NCBI RefSeq assembly: GCF_025457425.1
Contig: NZ_JAMXIA010000001.1
Location: 2,604,001-2,668,000 of the forward strand
Source of the DNA: Chryseobacterium foetidum
GTDB lineage: Bacteria > Bacteroidota > Bacteroidia > Flavobacteriales > Weeksellaceae
Direction of reading: 5' to 3'
DNA length: 64,000 bases
This document shows, in pieces, positions 27,901-35,985 of the stretch. The notes under the pieces are model-generated. The model saw only the letters and a list, made by a program, of their open reading frames with translations. It searched no databases and had not been told where the DNA came from. A program made the position numbers and the translations under genes. How positions within the stretch are numbered: the first letter of the stretch is position 1; each line of letters begins with the position of its first letter.

Positions 27901-27996
27901 TCGGCTGCAAGTGGTGTAGCAGTTACACCAGGGTATGACGGTTCTGCTTATCCAAGATCAAGAAGCTACGTTCTTGGAATAAATTTAACGTTCTAA
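24946..27996 (+). CDS. susC: SusC-like TonB-dependent receptor (RG-I oligosaccharide import)
   Basis: The 1016-residue outer-membrane protein has a signal peptide, a TonB-box-like segment (IEEVVVIGYGKVKKSDLTGS), a plug domain (about 65-190, with GGAPGAGANVTIRGGASI and LYIVDGFQ) and a 22-strand barrel ending in SYVLGINLTF. The N-terminal carboxypeptidase-D-like extension present in most SusC proteins is missing: the TonB box starts only about 50 residues from the N-terminus. It imports oligosaccharides together with the SusD lipoprotein encoded 19 bases downstream. The pectin context and candidate operator site B point to RG-I fragments as cargo, which is inference. Confidence 0.93.
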   Translation: MSIKVKHRNFKPLMAPLFLLATGFMFGQQTVNDTVKQGTTKDIEEVVVIGYGKVKKSDLTGSVASVSAKELAATPAMNALQALQGRAAGLNIVTAGGAPGAGANVTIRGGASITQGTSPLYIVDGFQLDNALNVINPNDIESIDILKGPSAIAIYGARGSNGIIVIKTKTGKKGRTVINYNSFIMFDMLSKRLDMMSNAEQFVKYQYEFAQLQNKMTAWSAVYDNGLGLDTPGFYTGAFNRISNRYANAGALDWQEKMLGGTGMTQNQNVNFSTGNEKTQAFVSYNYNKQDGLLQNFSETRNSLRANITSELKKGLRVDFSSMFTSNSTNGGGAYSGMKKILLQPITGGTLFNDDQLFNTQTFPDYTSLDSGYDTENPFVETRASTQNSRSRAFVANLGLEVDFLKNFTFRTAGQYQFSNSKSQSFSDENSRAYLTDPVNTGINGSIGNSESYRYQITNTVTYNTTLGENHKINALAGQEVVYSASESNSMRLIKFPVPNFGLDDINNATVQDKSAGRSTPNSLLSYFGRVNYNYDDRYLLTGTLRYDGSSKFGPNKKWGLFPSFAAAWRVSQEGFWQDSKIANVINDLKFRYEYGVTGNNDIGSNLFVTNVVQTDYPINNTPGNPAYVPGTNLGNANLIWEESQNSNLGMDLAMFNNRIRLTAELYDNKVSGMLLNSLLPVSSGYSRQFQNIGSMTNQGMEFTLNTINFKTEGFRWSTDFNISSNKSKVLSLEQNQNTRTFGVGGNRTGTVTYYATVGEQLGDMYGYVYQGVYTTDDFLQNTDGTFGALKPGVVKPATGTAKPGDMKFAADNEKGDQFTRKMQKIGNGTPDFFGGMQNNFSYKGFDLGIFMKFSVGGDIYNATKHSLSPYALNQNIPAEFGSNYYRLIDPNTGQITNNIARLKELNPNEGDRTWSLSQVNSQNITYPSSYYVEDGSYLRIAQVTLGYSLEKEFIKHVGLTNARIYCTLNNLATITGYSGFDPEVSAASGVAVTPGYDGSAYPRSRSYVLGINLTF

Positions 27997-28015
27997 TTAT
28001 TAAAATTAAAAAGTC

Positions 28016-30082
28016 ATGAAAAAATATACTTTTATTAAAAGTCTGGTTATCATCCCTGCTTTGGTGATTTCCACTCAGATTACCAACTCATGCAGCGAAG
28101 ATTTCTTAGAGCAGCCTGCATATAATTCTGTTGATACCGAAAGCGTTTTCGAAAGTCTTCTTACTGCAGATATGTTTGTACAGGGATGCTACCGCGGGTT
28201 GGTACCTACTGAAATGTATTATCAGTTAGGTGCTGGTGATACAGTAACGCACTCAAGTGAAGATGGCTCTACAAACAACTCTAAATATAACATTGCCAAC
28301 TATCAGTACGATGCATTTATTCCTAATACCCTTACAGGTATCTATTCAGCAATGTATCAGTCAATTGAAAGAACTAATATCGCAATCAGTAAAATAGGCG
28401 GGATGGAGCCGAGTGCGAAACGCGATGCTTTAATTGCTGAGGCGAAAGCAATCCGTGCATACTGTTACTACAATCTGATAAGAGTTTACGGAGATGTTCC
28501 TGCGATTTGGACTCCCCTTGAAGAGCAGGATCCTAACGATCCAAACACTTTATACCCTAAACGTGCTTCACGTGACGAAATCTATGACCGCATCATCGCA
28601 GATCTTCAGGAATCTATTGCAACCATGCCGACATTGGGACAGGCTGGTTTTCCTACAACTGAAAGATTAACAAGACCGGCTGCTAATGCTCTTTTAGCAA
28701 GAATCGCACTATATGCAGGTGGATATTCTCTTCGTTGGCCTTTAAACACGTCTACACCGGGAACAATGTCCCGCCGTCCCGATAATGCCAGAGTTCAGCA
28801 GCTGTATCAGATTGCAAACGATGCCTGTTTGGCTGTAATCAATGGAGGTCAGAACTCGTTGATGCAGGCTTCAGGAGGAAAAAGTGGTTTCGAAAGTCTT
28901 TGGTTTAATTTCTGCCAGAGAAATTTAAGTACCCTAAATCAGGAAGTTATGTGGCAGATTGCCCAGTTTGGTCCTAATACAAATGGTGGATTCGGTGTCT
29001 ATGCACACCCTGGATCCCGAGGTGGAGTTTTTGGATCACGTAAAGCACTGCAGTTTATGTTGCCAACTTACTATCTGTCTTTTGCAGCAGGAGATACACG
29101 TAGAGATGTTTCCTGTACCGCATACAGTATTTATTTTCTCAATGCAGGTGCAGCCAGTGATACATGGGTAGATGTAGGAACTACATTTTCGTGTATTATG
29201 CCGGGTAAATTCAGAATATCCTGGTGTGTAGCACCGCAGGCAGCAGATTCAAGAAACTTAAATGTTCCGTTGATCAGATATTCAGATGTATTGTTGATGT
29301 TTGCAGAAACTCAGAATTATCTTAATAATGGTCCTACGGCGGCAGGAAACGCAGCTTTGCAGTTAGTAAGAAACCGTGCAGGTATTGGTTCAATGCCAAT
29401 TCCAACAAGCCAGGCAGCTTATGATCAGGCACTTCTTCAGGAGCGTAAGTGGGAATTTGCAGGCGAGTTTACATTGCGTACTGATCTAATCAGAATGAAC
29501 AAACTGGAAAGCGAAATTCTGGCAACAAGACAGGCAATGAAAAACCTTTCAGACAAAACCGGTCCTTACGCAAATACACCGGCAATCCGTCTTTATAAAT
29601 ATCGTAAAGATGCTCAGGCTTACGGAGATCCTTTCCTGGCAATAACTTATATAGACCTTACAAATCCTTCTCAGATTGCTGCAGCTTCAGCAATTCCAAC
29701 AACTTCAGCGGGGTATGCAGCTTATCAGACAACACTCAGAAATATTGCAACTGCTAACGGACAGACTACAGTAGCTACAGATCTTTGGTATCCGGCAAAC
29801 ATGTTCCAGGCGTATACAAGTACATTTAATGCCAATGCAAGAAGAACAGTAGGGTTCAGTTCAGGAGCAGTGAATACTTTACAGATTGGTAACATCATCT
29901 ATACAAAACCAACAGGATCAGCTGAAAACGGAGGCACCTATCCAAACTGGATTCAGGGTGGTGGTGATGGTTTATTCTATGGTTTCGTACCGAATAAAAC
30001 GGAATTGTTGCCATTTGCAAATCAGTCTGCCGGTCACCCAATGATTGATAACCCGAACTTAACGCAGTTACCTGGTTACTAA
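28016..30082 (+). CDS. susD: SusD/RagB family outer-membrane lipoprotein
   Basis: The 688-residue protein has a lipoprotein signal with lipobox TNSC at about residues 23-26 followed by SEDFLEQPAYNS, which is the typical SusD opening. TPR-like helices follow (AEAKAIRAYCYYNLIRVYGDVP) and the C-terminal block RYSDVLLMFAETQNYL, then VRNRAG and QERKWEFAGE. SusD caps the SusC barrel and binds glycan at the cell surface. The gene starts 19 bases after susC. A hairpin after the stop probably ends the transcript. Confidence 0.95.
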   Translation: MKKYTFIKSLVIIPALVISTQITNSCSEDFLEQPAYNSVDTESVFESLLTADMFVQGCYRGLVPTEMYYQLGAGDTVTHSSEDGSTNNSKYNIANYQYDAFIPNTLTGIYSAMYQSIERTNIAISKIGGMEPSAKRDALIAEAKAIRAYCYYNLIRVYGDVPAIWTPLEEQDPNDPNTLYPKRASRDEIYDRIIADLQESIATMPTLGQAGFPTTERLTRPAANALLARIALYAGGYSLRWPLNTSTPGTMSRRPDNARVQQLYQIANDACLAVINGGQNSLMQASGGKSGFESLWFNFCQRNLSTLNQEVMWQIAQFGPNTNGGFGVYAHPGSRGGVFGSRKALQFMLPTYYLSFAAGDTRRDVSCTAYSIYFLNAGAASDTWVDVGTTFSCIMPGKFRISWCVAPQAADSRNLNVPLIRYSDVLLMFAETQNYLNNGPTAAGNAALQLVRNRAGIGSMPIPTSQAAYDQALLQERKWEFAGEFTLRTDLIRMNKLESEILATRQAMKNLSDKTGPYANTPAIRLYKYRKDAQAYGDPFLAITYIDLTNPSQIAAASAIPTTSAGYAAYQTTLRNIATANGQTTVATDLWYPANMFQAYTSTFNANARRTVGFSSGAVNTLQIGNIIYTKPTGSAENGGTYPNWIQGGGDGLFYGFVPNKTELLPFANQSAGHPMIDNPNLTQLPGY

Positions 30083-30112
30083 ACAGTTTTAAACATTATA
30101 AAATAAGCAATT

Positions 30113-30166
30113 AAAAGCAGCCTTATGCCATAAACAAGTTATCGCTTTGGCTGCTTTTTATTTTTC
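30113..30166 (+). terminator. Probable terminator after susD
   Basis: AAAAGCAGCC (30113-30122) and GGCTGCTTTT (30149-30158) form a 10-bp stem with a 26-base loop, followed by TATTTTT. The long loop lowers confidence. The remaining part of the 483-base gap up to 30490 is AT-rich without a gene. Confidence 0.6.
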
Positions 30167-30490
30167 AGGATTTTAATATTAATTCAAGTGTTTAATATTT
30201 TGTCAAAATGTCATGCTTCACATCTTCTCACTCTCGGCGACCATAAGCAAAGCATAAAGGAAGCATATACCGATCATAGAGCGATAGCTCACCTTTTTTA
30301 AGTGACAGAACGGCAATAATGACTTTAAATCTTTCGAAATAACTTTAAAAATGCTTTAATTTTTATTTCCTGTTTAAATTTCTATCAGCTCAATCACAAA
30401 ATATTAATTATCAATCACTCAATCAATTTGTAATTAGCATTTAATCTGATTTTAAATTAAATGTTAATTATTTTCTAAAAGAAGCATTTA

Positions 30491-30536
30491 GCAGTATAGT
30501 GCGGGATGCTGTAAATTAGATAACAATCTAAATTTG
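30491..30536 (+). promoter_or_regulatory. Candidate pectin-regulon operator and promoter, site C
   Basis: GCAGTATAGTGCGGGATGCT (30491-30510) is the best partner of site B: two half-sites GCAGTAT and GCGGGAT 10 bases apart, and the same GCT end. A perfect -7 box TAAATTTG lies at 30529-30536, 38 bases after the motif start, exactly as at site B. It precedes the fused aldolase-dehydrogenase gene by 56 bases. No TTTG box is present at -33. Confidence 0.65.
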
Positions 30537-30565
30537 GGTAAAATTCAGAAACAAAAAGAAAACAA

Positions 30566-32668
30566 ATGGAAAACGTAAAAACATTTAAATACGTAGATTA
30601 TTTATGGGATGAAGAAAAAGCAGCATCTTTCGGAGACGATCAGGTGGCTTTGTTCTTGTACCGTTCAAACATATTAGGAGCAGACCTTAGAATTACCAAT
30701 TATGGTGGTGGTAACACAAGTTGCAAAACCATCGAAAAAGACCCGCTGACTAACGAAGATGTTGAGGTAATGTGGGTAAAAGGTTCAGGTGGAGACATCG
30801 GAACTTTAACAAGAAAAGGAATCGCCGGATTATATACGGAAAGATTAAGAAATCTGAAAAATGTTTACGGAGGTCTTGCAGACGAAGACAGAATGGTTGG
30901 TTTATTCGACCACTGTATCTTCGATCTTGAAAGCAAAGCACCTTCTATTGATACGCCTTTACATGGTTTACTTCCATTCAAACATATCGATCACCTTCAC
31001 CCGGATGCACTTATCGCAGTGGCTGCAGCTAAAGACAGCGAAGCCGTTACCAAAGAAATTTGGGGAGATACAATGGGATGGGTTCCATGGCAGAGACCTG
31101 GTTTCGATTTAGGATTACAGCTGGAAAAATGTCTTGCAGATAACCCCGGGATCAGAGGAATCGTTTTAGGAAGCCACGGATTATTCACCTGGGGTGATAC
31201 TTCTTACGAATCTTACATGAACAGTTTGGAAGTGATCGAAATGGCTTCTGAATTTATAGCTAAAAAAATCGCAGAAAACGGAGAAGTTTTTGGCGGACAG
31301 AAAGTAGAATCTCTACCGGCTGACGAACGTAAAAACAAAGCTGCTCAGATCATGCCATTGTTAAGAGGTCTGGCTTCTTCTGAAAACAGAATGGTAGGTC
31401 ATTTTACAGACAGCGAAGTTGTTTTGGAATTCATCAACAGCAATGATTTGGAAAGACTCGCTCCAATGGGAACTTCTTGTCCGGATCACTTCTTAAGAAC
31501 TAAAATTCAGCCGTTGGTTTTGACTTTAGATAAAAACGAAGATTTGTCTGACTCTAAAGCGATTTTAGAGAAATTAAATCCTCTTTTCGAGCAGTACAGA
31601 CAGGAATACAAAGAATATTACGAAACCTGCAAGCATCCAAACAGCCCTGCAATGCGTGACCCGAATCCGGTAATCATCATTTATCCGGGAGTTGGAATGT
31701 TCAGTTTCTCAAAAGATAAGCAGACCACACGTGTTGCCAACGAATTCTATGTAAACGCGATCAACGTAATGCGTGGTGCAGAAGCTATTACTTCATACAC
31801 TTCATTGCCAAGACAGGAGGCTTTCGACATCGAATACTGGTTGTTGGAAGAGGCTAAACTTCAGAGAATGCCAAAAGAAAAGCCACTGTCAAGAAAAATT
31901 GCAATCGTAACCGGAGCCGGCGGCGGAATCGGACAGGCTATCGCAGACAAAATGGTTCAGGAAGGTGCAGTAGTGGTTTTCACAGACTTAAATAAAGAAG
32001 CTGCAGAATCTGTTACTGCAAAATACAGCAAAGATCAGGCAATCGCCGTTCAGTGCGATGTTACAAGCGAAGAAGGAATCAGAGAAGCTTTCAAACAGAC
32101 AATTTTAGCTTTCGGTGGTGTGGATATTTTAGTTCATTCTGCAGGTTTGGCTATTTCTAAATCATTGGAAGATACTACTTTGAAAGATTGGGATCTGCTT
32201 GAAAATGTTTTAGTTAAAGGTCAGTTCTTAATTGCAAAAACCGGAACTGAAATCATGAAAAAGCAAGGCCTGGGTGGCGACATCGTAAACATTGCAAGTA
32301 AAAATGGCTTGGTTGCCGGACCAAACAACGTAGCATACGGAACAGCAAAAGCAGCGCAACAGCACATGACAAGATTATTGGCAGCAGAATTGGCAGCAGA
32401 TAAAATCCGTGTGAATGTTGTGAATCCTGACGGTGTAATTGTTGGAAGCAAGATTTGGGAAGGTTCATGGGCAGAAGGTCGTGCGAAAGCAAACGGAATC
32501 ACCGTTGAAGAATTACCTGCATTCTACGCAAAAAGAAACCTGTTGAACGAAATTATTTTGCCGGAAGACATCGCCAACGGAGTGTTCGCATGTGTTGCGA
32601 TTTTAGATAAAAGCACAGGAAACATCATCAATGTAGATGGCGGAATGGCTAATGCTTTCCCAAGATAA
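30566..32668 (+). CDS. rhaD: Bifunctional rhamnulose-1-phosphate aldolase / lactaldehyde dehydrogenase
   Basis: The 700-residue protein joins two enzymes. Residues 1-430 are a class II (zinc) aldolase with His140, His143 and His145 (FKHIDHLHPDALI) and GSHGLFTWGD. Residues 445-700 are a short-chain dehydrogenase with TGAGGGIG at 449-456 and the YGTAK active site (Tyr591, Lys595). The family splits L-rhamnulose 1-phosphate into DHAP and L-lactaldehyde, and the second domain probably oxidises the aldehyde to L-lactate with NAD. An L-lactate dehydrogenase gene lies at 35986, which fits lactate as product. Alternatively the SDR domain reduces the aldehyde to propanediol. The gene is led by candidate operator site C. 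Confidence 0.93.
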   Translation: MENVKTFKYVDYLWDEEKAASFGDDQVALFLYRSNILGADLRITNYGGGNTSCKTIEKDPLTNEDVEVMWVKGSGGDIGTLTRKGIAGLYTERLRNLKNVYGGLADEDRMVGLFDHCIFDLESKAPSIDTPLHGLLPFKHIDHLHPDALIAVAAAKDSEAVTKEIWGDTMGWVPWQRPGFDLGLQLEKCLADNPGIRGIVLGSHGLFTWGDTSYESYMNSLEVIEMASEFIAKKIAENGEVFGGQKVESLPADERKNKAAQIMPLLRGLASSENRMVGHFTDSEVVLEFINSNDLERLAPMGTSCPDHFLRTKIQPLVLTLDKNEDLSDSKAILEKLNPLFEQYRQEYKEYYETCKHPNSPAMRDPNPVIIIYPGVGMFSFSKDKQTTRVANEFYVNAINVMRGAEAITSYTSLPRQEAFDIEYWLLEEAKLQRMPKEKPLSRKIAIVTGAGGGIGQAIADKMVQEGAVVVFTDLNKEAAESVTAKYSKDQAIAVQCDVTSEEGIREAFKQTILAFGGVDILVHSAGLAISKSLEDTTLKDWDLLENVLVKGQFLIAKTGTEIMKKQGLGGDIVNIASKNGLVAGPNNVAYGTAKAAQQHMTRLLAAELAADKIRVNVVNPDGVIVGSKIWEGSWAEGRAKANGITVEELPAFYAKRNLLNEIILPEDIANGVFACVAILDKSTGNIINVDGGMANAFPR

Positions 32669-32680
32669 TAAATAAATCTA

Positions 32681-32840
32681 ACCACAAAAGTCACAAAAGT
32701 TTATTAGAGATATTATTCGAATTTTGAGAAGATCAAAAAAGAATAGCGGAAATTGGTTTATAAATATGCGCCTGCTTATTTGGACTTTAAAGAGTAATAC
32801 TTTAGCTTTAAGAATAAAAATCTTTTGTGACTTTTGTGGT
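32681..32840. repeat. AAAAGTCACAAAAG inverted repeat between rhaD and the isomerase gene
   Basis: ACCACAAAAGTCACAAAAG (32681-32699) and its perfect reverse complement (32822-32840) face each other across 122 bases. The same core, AAAAGTCACAAAAG, is in the arms at 13993 and 19993. It occupies most of the 187-base gap before the isomerase gene. Confidence 0.75.
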
Positions 32841-32855
32841 AAAATAAATTAACGT

Positions 32856-34133
32856 ATGATTATAGGAAAAGATATCATTGAACAACACAACAAAAACGAA
32901 GTCGAAAACTTTAATTCAGACTTCGCATATTTATCAGATAAATTAACAAAATCAGGTTCAAACGTTGCTGAAATCGTTAACAAAATCGCCGATTTTCAGG
33001 TGGCAATTCCAAGCTGGGCTTTAGGTGCAGGTGGAACGCGTTTCGGAAGATTTTCTTACGGTGGCGAACCTGCTGTTCTGGAGCAGAAATTAGATGATGT
33101 TGGTTTGCTTCACGCACTTACTCATTCAGCGGGAGCCGTTTCATTACACATTCCATGGGATATTCCAAGTGACGTAAGTGCTTTGAAAGAAAGTGCAGCG
33201 TCTCACGGATTGATCTTTGATGCAATGAATTCAAACACATTTCAGGATCAGCCGGATGCAAAACATTCGTACAAATTTGGTTCTTTAAATTCTGTAAACG
33301 AAGATTCAAGAGCCTACGCAGTTGAACACAACAAAGAAGTAATCAGAATCGGGAAAGAATTGGATTCAAAAAGCTTGACCGTTTGGTTGGCTGACGGAGC
33401 TAGTTTTCCTGGACAGTTAAATTTCCAGACCGCTTTATCAAATACTGAGAAAAGTTTAAAAGAAATCTACGCAGGAATGCCGGAAGACTGGAAATTATTT
33501 ATCGAATACAAACCTTACGAACCGAATTTCTACTCAACAACCATTCAGGATTGGGGAACTTCTTTCATGCTGGCCAACGCTTGTGGAGAAAGAGCTTTCA
33601 CGTTGGTCGATTTGGGTCACCATTTACCAAACACGAATATCGAACAAATCGTTGCAACCTTGATGTACAAAGGGAAATTGGGTGGTTTCCACTTCAACGA
33701 CAGCAAGTATGGCGATGATGACTTGACTGTAGGTTCTATCAAACCTTATGCTTTATTCCTGATCTTCAACGAATTGGTGTACGGAATGGAGAATAATAAA
33801 AATAATCCTTATCCGGCCTGGATGATCGACGCCAGTCACAACATCAAAGATCCTTTGGAAGACTTATTGCAGTCTCTGGAAGCGATTTTAATTGCTTATG
33901 CTCAGGCACTTTTGGTGGATCAGAAAGCTTTAAAAGAAGCACAGTTAAATAACGACGTTGTTGCAGCTCAGGATATTTTGCAGAATGCGTACAGAACAGA
34001 CGTCCGTCCGTTATTGAAAGCGGCAAGACTGCAGACTGGTGCGGCTTTAGACCCAATCGCAGCTTACAGAAGTTTAAAGGTAAGAGAAACCTTGATTTCT
34101 GAAAGAGGCTGGGCAAAAGCAACAGGATTGTAA
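32856..34133 (+). CDS. rhaI: L-rhamnose isomerase (RhaI-type)
   Basis: The 425-residue protein is a TIM-barrel sugar isomerase of the group related to Pseudomonas stutzeri and rhizobial rhamnose isomerase, rather than E. coli RhaA. Seen motifs include SWALGAGGTRFGRF, WPD-like metal region SLTVWLADGASFPGQ, LFIEYKPYEPNFYS with a metal-binding Glu, DLGHHLPNTN, and GKLGGFHFNDSKYGDDDL. It converts L-rhamnose to L-rhamnulose with divalent metal ions. It lies between the aldolase and kinase genes, as expected for the pathway. A hairpin follows. Confidence 0.92.
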   Translation: MIIGKDIIEQHNKNEVENFNSDFAYLSDKLTKSGSNVAEIVNKIADFQVAIPSWALGAGGTRFGRFSYGGEPAVLEQKLDDVGLLHALTHSAGAVSLHIPWDIPSDVSALKESAASHGLIFDAMNSNTFQDQPDAKHSYKFGSLNSVNEDSRAYAVEHNKEVIRIGKELDSKSLTVWLADGASFPGQLNFQTALSNTEKSLKEIYAGMPEDWKLFIEYKPYEPNFYSTTIQDWGTSFMLANACGERAFTLVDLGHHLPNTNIEQIVATLMYKGKLGGFHFNDSKYGDDDLTVGSIKPYALFLIFNELVYGMENNKNNPYPAWMIDASHNIKDPLEDLLQSLEAILIAYAQALLVDQKALKEAQLNNDVVAAQDILQNAYRTDVRPLLKAARLQTGAALDPIAAYRSLKVRETLISERGWAKATGL

Positions 34134-34208
34134 GAACCATTTTTAATTTTAATAATTACTTTCAGGTGCAATCGAAAGTTTAATTATATGTATCCTTAAT
34201 TATTACCG

Positions 34209-34254
34209 TTAAGAGTGTTTAGGTTCTATTCTCTAAACACTTCTTAATGGTTTT
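34209..34254 (+). terminator. Probable terminator after rhaI
   Basis: TTAAGAGTGTTTAG and CTAAACACTTCTTAA form a long stem with a one-base bulge and a loop of about ten bases, followed by GGTTTTT. Confidence 0.65.
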
Positions 34255-34302
34255 TGAAATTTAAAATTTGCTAAAATTTTTAATTGAAATAAAGATTTCA
34301 AC

Positions 34303-34318
34303 ATACAAACGTTTGTAT
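34303..34318. promoter_or_regulatory. Perfect 16-bp palindrome upstream of the rhamnulokinase gene
   Basis: ATACAAACGTTTGTAT is fully symmetrical with a central CG, the style of sites bound by LacI-type or AraR-type (GntR with sugar-sensing domain) repressors. It is 161 bases upstream of the kinase gene. No second exact copy was seen in the window. The 345-base gap also holds CCCGAAACTTCGGG (about 34338) and the common TCTTTGCGCTCTTTGCG repeat. Confidence 0.45.
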
Positions 34319-34478
34319 TTCTTTGCTGAATAGAATCCCGAAACTTCGGGACGAACAAAGAATATGCAGGAAAAGTTAAAAAAATCTTTGCGCTCTTTGC
34401 GTTAAATAAAAGGATTCTAAATCACATTTTGAAAAAACTAATTCCCATTTATAATAAATCATTAAATTCATCTCAGGA

Positions 34479-35864
34479 ATGTCCAAAAAAAAGGTAACCA
34501 TCGTATTTGATATTGGAAAAACCAATAAAAAATTCTTTCTGTTTGATAAAAATTATAAAGAAGTTGTTCGGGAATATACAGAATTACCGTTGACGACTGA
34601 CGAAGACGGTTATCCTACAGAAGATCTTCCGGCATTACAAAACTGGATCAAAGATAATTTCAACGCCATTTTGGATGATGAAAATTACGAAGTAAAAGCC
34701 ATCAATTTTTCTACTTACGGAGCAAGTTTTGTGCACCTCGATCAGAAAGGAAATGTGCTGACACCTTTGTACAACTACACCAAACCGATGGATCAGGATA
34801 TTCTTGATTTATTTTACGAAAAACACGGCAGCAAACTGAAAATTGCCCGCGAAACTGCATCTCCTCAGACGGGAATGCTGAATTCCGGACTGCAGTTGTT
34901 CTGGTTAAAATACAAACATCCGGAAGTTTTCAGAAAAATCCGTTACAGCCTTCACTTACCTCAGTATTTATCGTATTTATTTACAGGAATCTGTGTTTCG
35001 GAATTTACCTCAATCGGTTGTCATACCAATCTTTGGGATTATGACAAAGCAGACTACCACGACTGGGTTTATGAAGAAGGAATCGATGCTTTATTAGGAC
35101 CAATTGTTCCGACTTCTGCGAGCATCAACACCTCTTACAGAAACAAAAAAATTAAAATCGGCGTTGGAATTCACGACAGTTCTTCAGCGCTTTTACCCTA
35201 TATTTTAAGTAAAAAAGAACCGTTTTTATTGCTTTCAACCGGAACGTGGAGTATTTCATTAAATCCATTCAACGACGAAAGTTTAACGGATGAAGACATT
35301 GAAAATAACTGTCTGAATTACATGAGAATCGATGGAAAACGTGTGAAAGCATCCCGTTTTTTCATGGGGAATGAATACAAAATTCAGGTTGAAAAACTGT
35401 GTGCTTACTACGGAAAAGAATACGGTTTCCACCGAGAAGTGCAGTTCGATCAGGAATTGTATTTGCGTTTAATGAAAAATAAAAACATCTATTTCCGTTT
35501 TGAAGGGATTATTTTAAAACGAAAAATGATTACCGCAACAGATTTAAATTCATTCGAAACCTTTGAAGAAGCCTATCATCAATTGATGATTGAGTTGATG
35601 GATTTACAAATTCATACCATTACCAACGCCATCGGAAATTCAGAAATTAAAAATATTTATATTGATGGAGGTTTTACAGACAATGATGTCTTTATGAAAC
35701 TGATGTCTCACCATTTCCAGCATTACAACGTGATGTCTACGCATTCTCCGCTGGGCTCGGCTTTGGGAGCATCGATGGTGATTTCAAACAAAAAAATAGA
35801 CGAAACTTTTTTACAGCAGCATTATCAGATGAAAGTGCTTCAACCTTTAATTTTAAATTATTAA
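34479..35864 (+). CDS. rhaB: FGGY-family kinase, probably rhamnulokinase
   Basis: The 461-residue protein has the FGGY phosphate-1 motif IVFDIGKTNKKFFLFD at the N-terminus, GTWSISLNPF in the middle, and the adenosine region YIDGGFTDNDVF. The group is distinct from E. coli RhaB but is the usual kinase of Bacteroidota rhamnose loci. It phosphorylates L-rhamnulose at C1 with ATP, feeding the fused aldolase. The position between isomerase and lactate dehydrogenase supports this. Specificity for rhamnulose over other ketoses is inferred from context. Confidence 0.85.
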   Translation: MSKKKVTIVFDIGKTNKKFFLFDKNYKEVVREYTELPLTTDEDGYPTEDLPALQNWIKDNFNAILDDENYEVKAINFSTYGASFVHLDQKGNVLTPLYNYTKPMDQDILDLFYEKHGSKLKIARETASPQTGMLNSGLQLFWLKYKHPEVFRKIRYSLHLPQYLSYLFTGICVSEFTSIGCHTNLWDYDKADYHDWVYEEGIDALLGPIVPTSASINTSYRNKKIKIGVGIHDSSSALLPYILSKKEPFLLLSTGTWSISLNPFNDESLTDEDIENNCLNYMRIDGKRVKASRFFMGNEYKIQVEKLCAYYGKEYGFHREVQFDQELYLRLMKNKNIYFRFEGIILKRKMITATDLNSFETFEEAYHQLMIELMDLQIHTITNAIGNSEIKNIYIDGGFTDNDVFMKLMSHHFQHYNVMSTHSPLGSALGASMVISNKKIDETFLQQHYQMKVLQPLILNY

Positions 35865-35933
35865 AATCTGCTGGAAGCTGGAAGTCTGATGCTGGAAGTT
35901 AAATGAATATTGATAAACATTAAGTTTTCAACA

Positions 35934-35984
35934 TCAAACATCAAACATCAAACATCCATCACCCAACATCAAACACCCAACATT
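35934..35984. repeat. Short tandem CATCAAA repeat
   Basis: Several copies of CATCAAACATCAAACATC and related units, ending shortly before the start codon of the lactate dehydrogenase gene. Preceded by CTGCTGGAAGCTGGAAG units of a second simple repeat that recurs at about 37148 and, inverted, at about 40117. Confidence 0.7.
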
Positions 35985-35985
35985 T

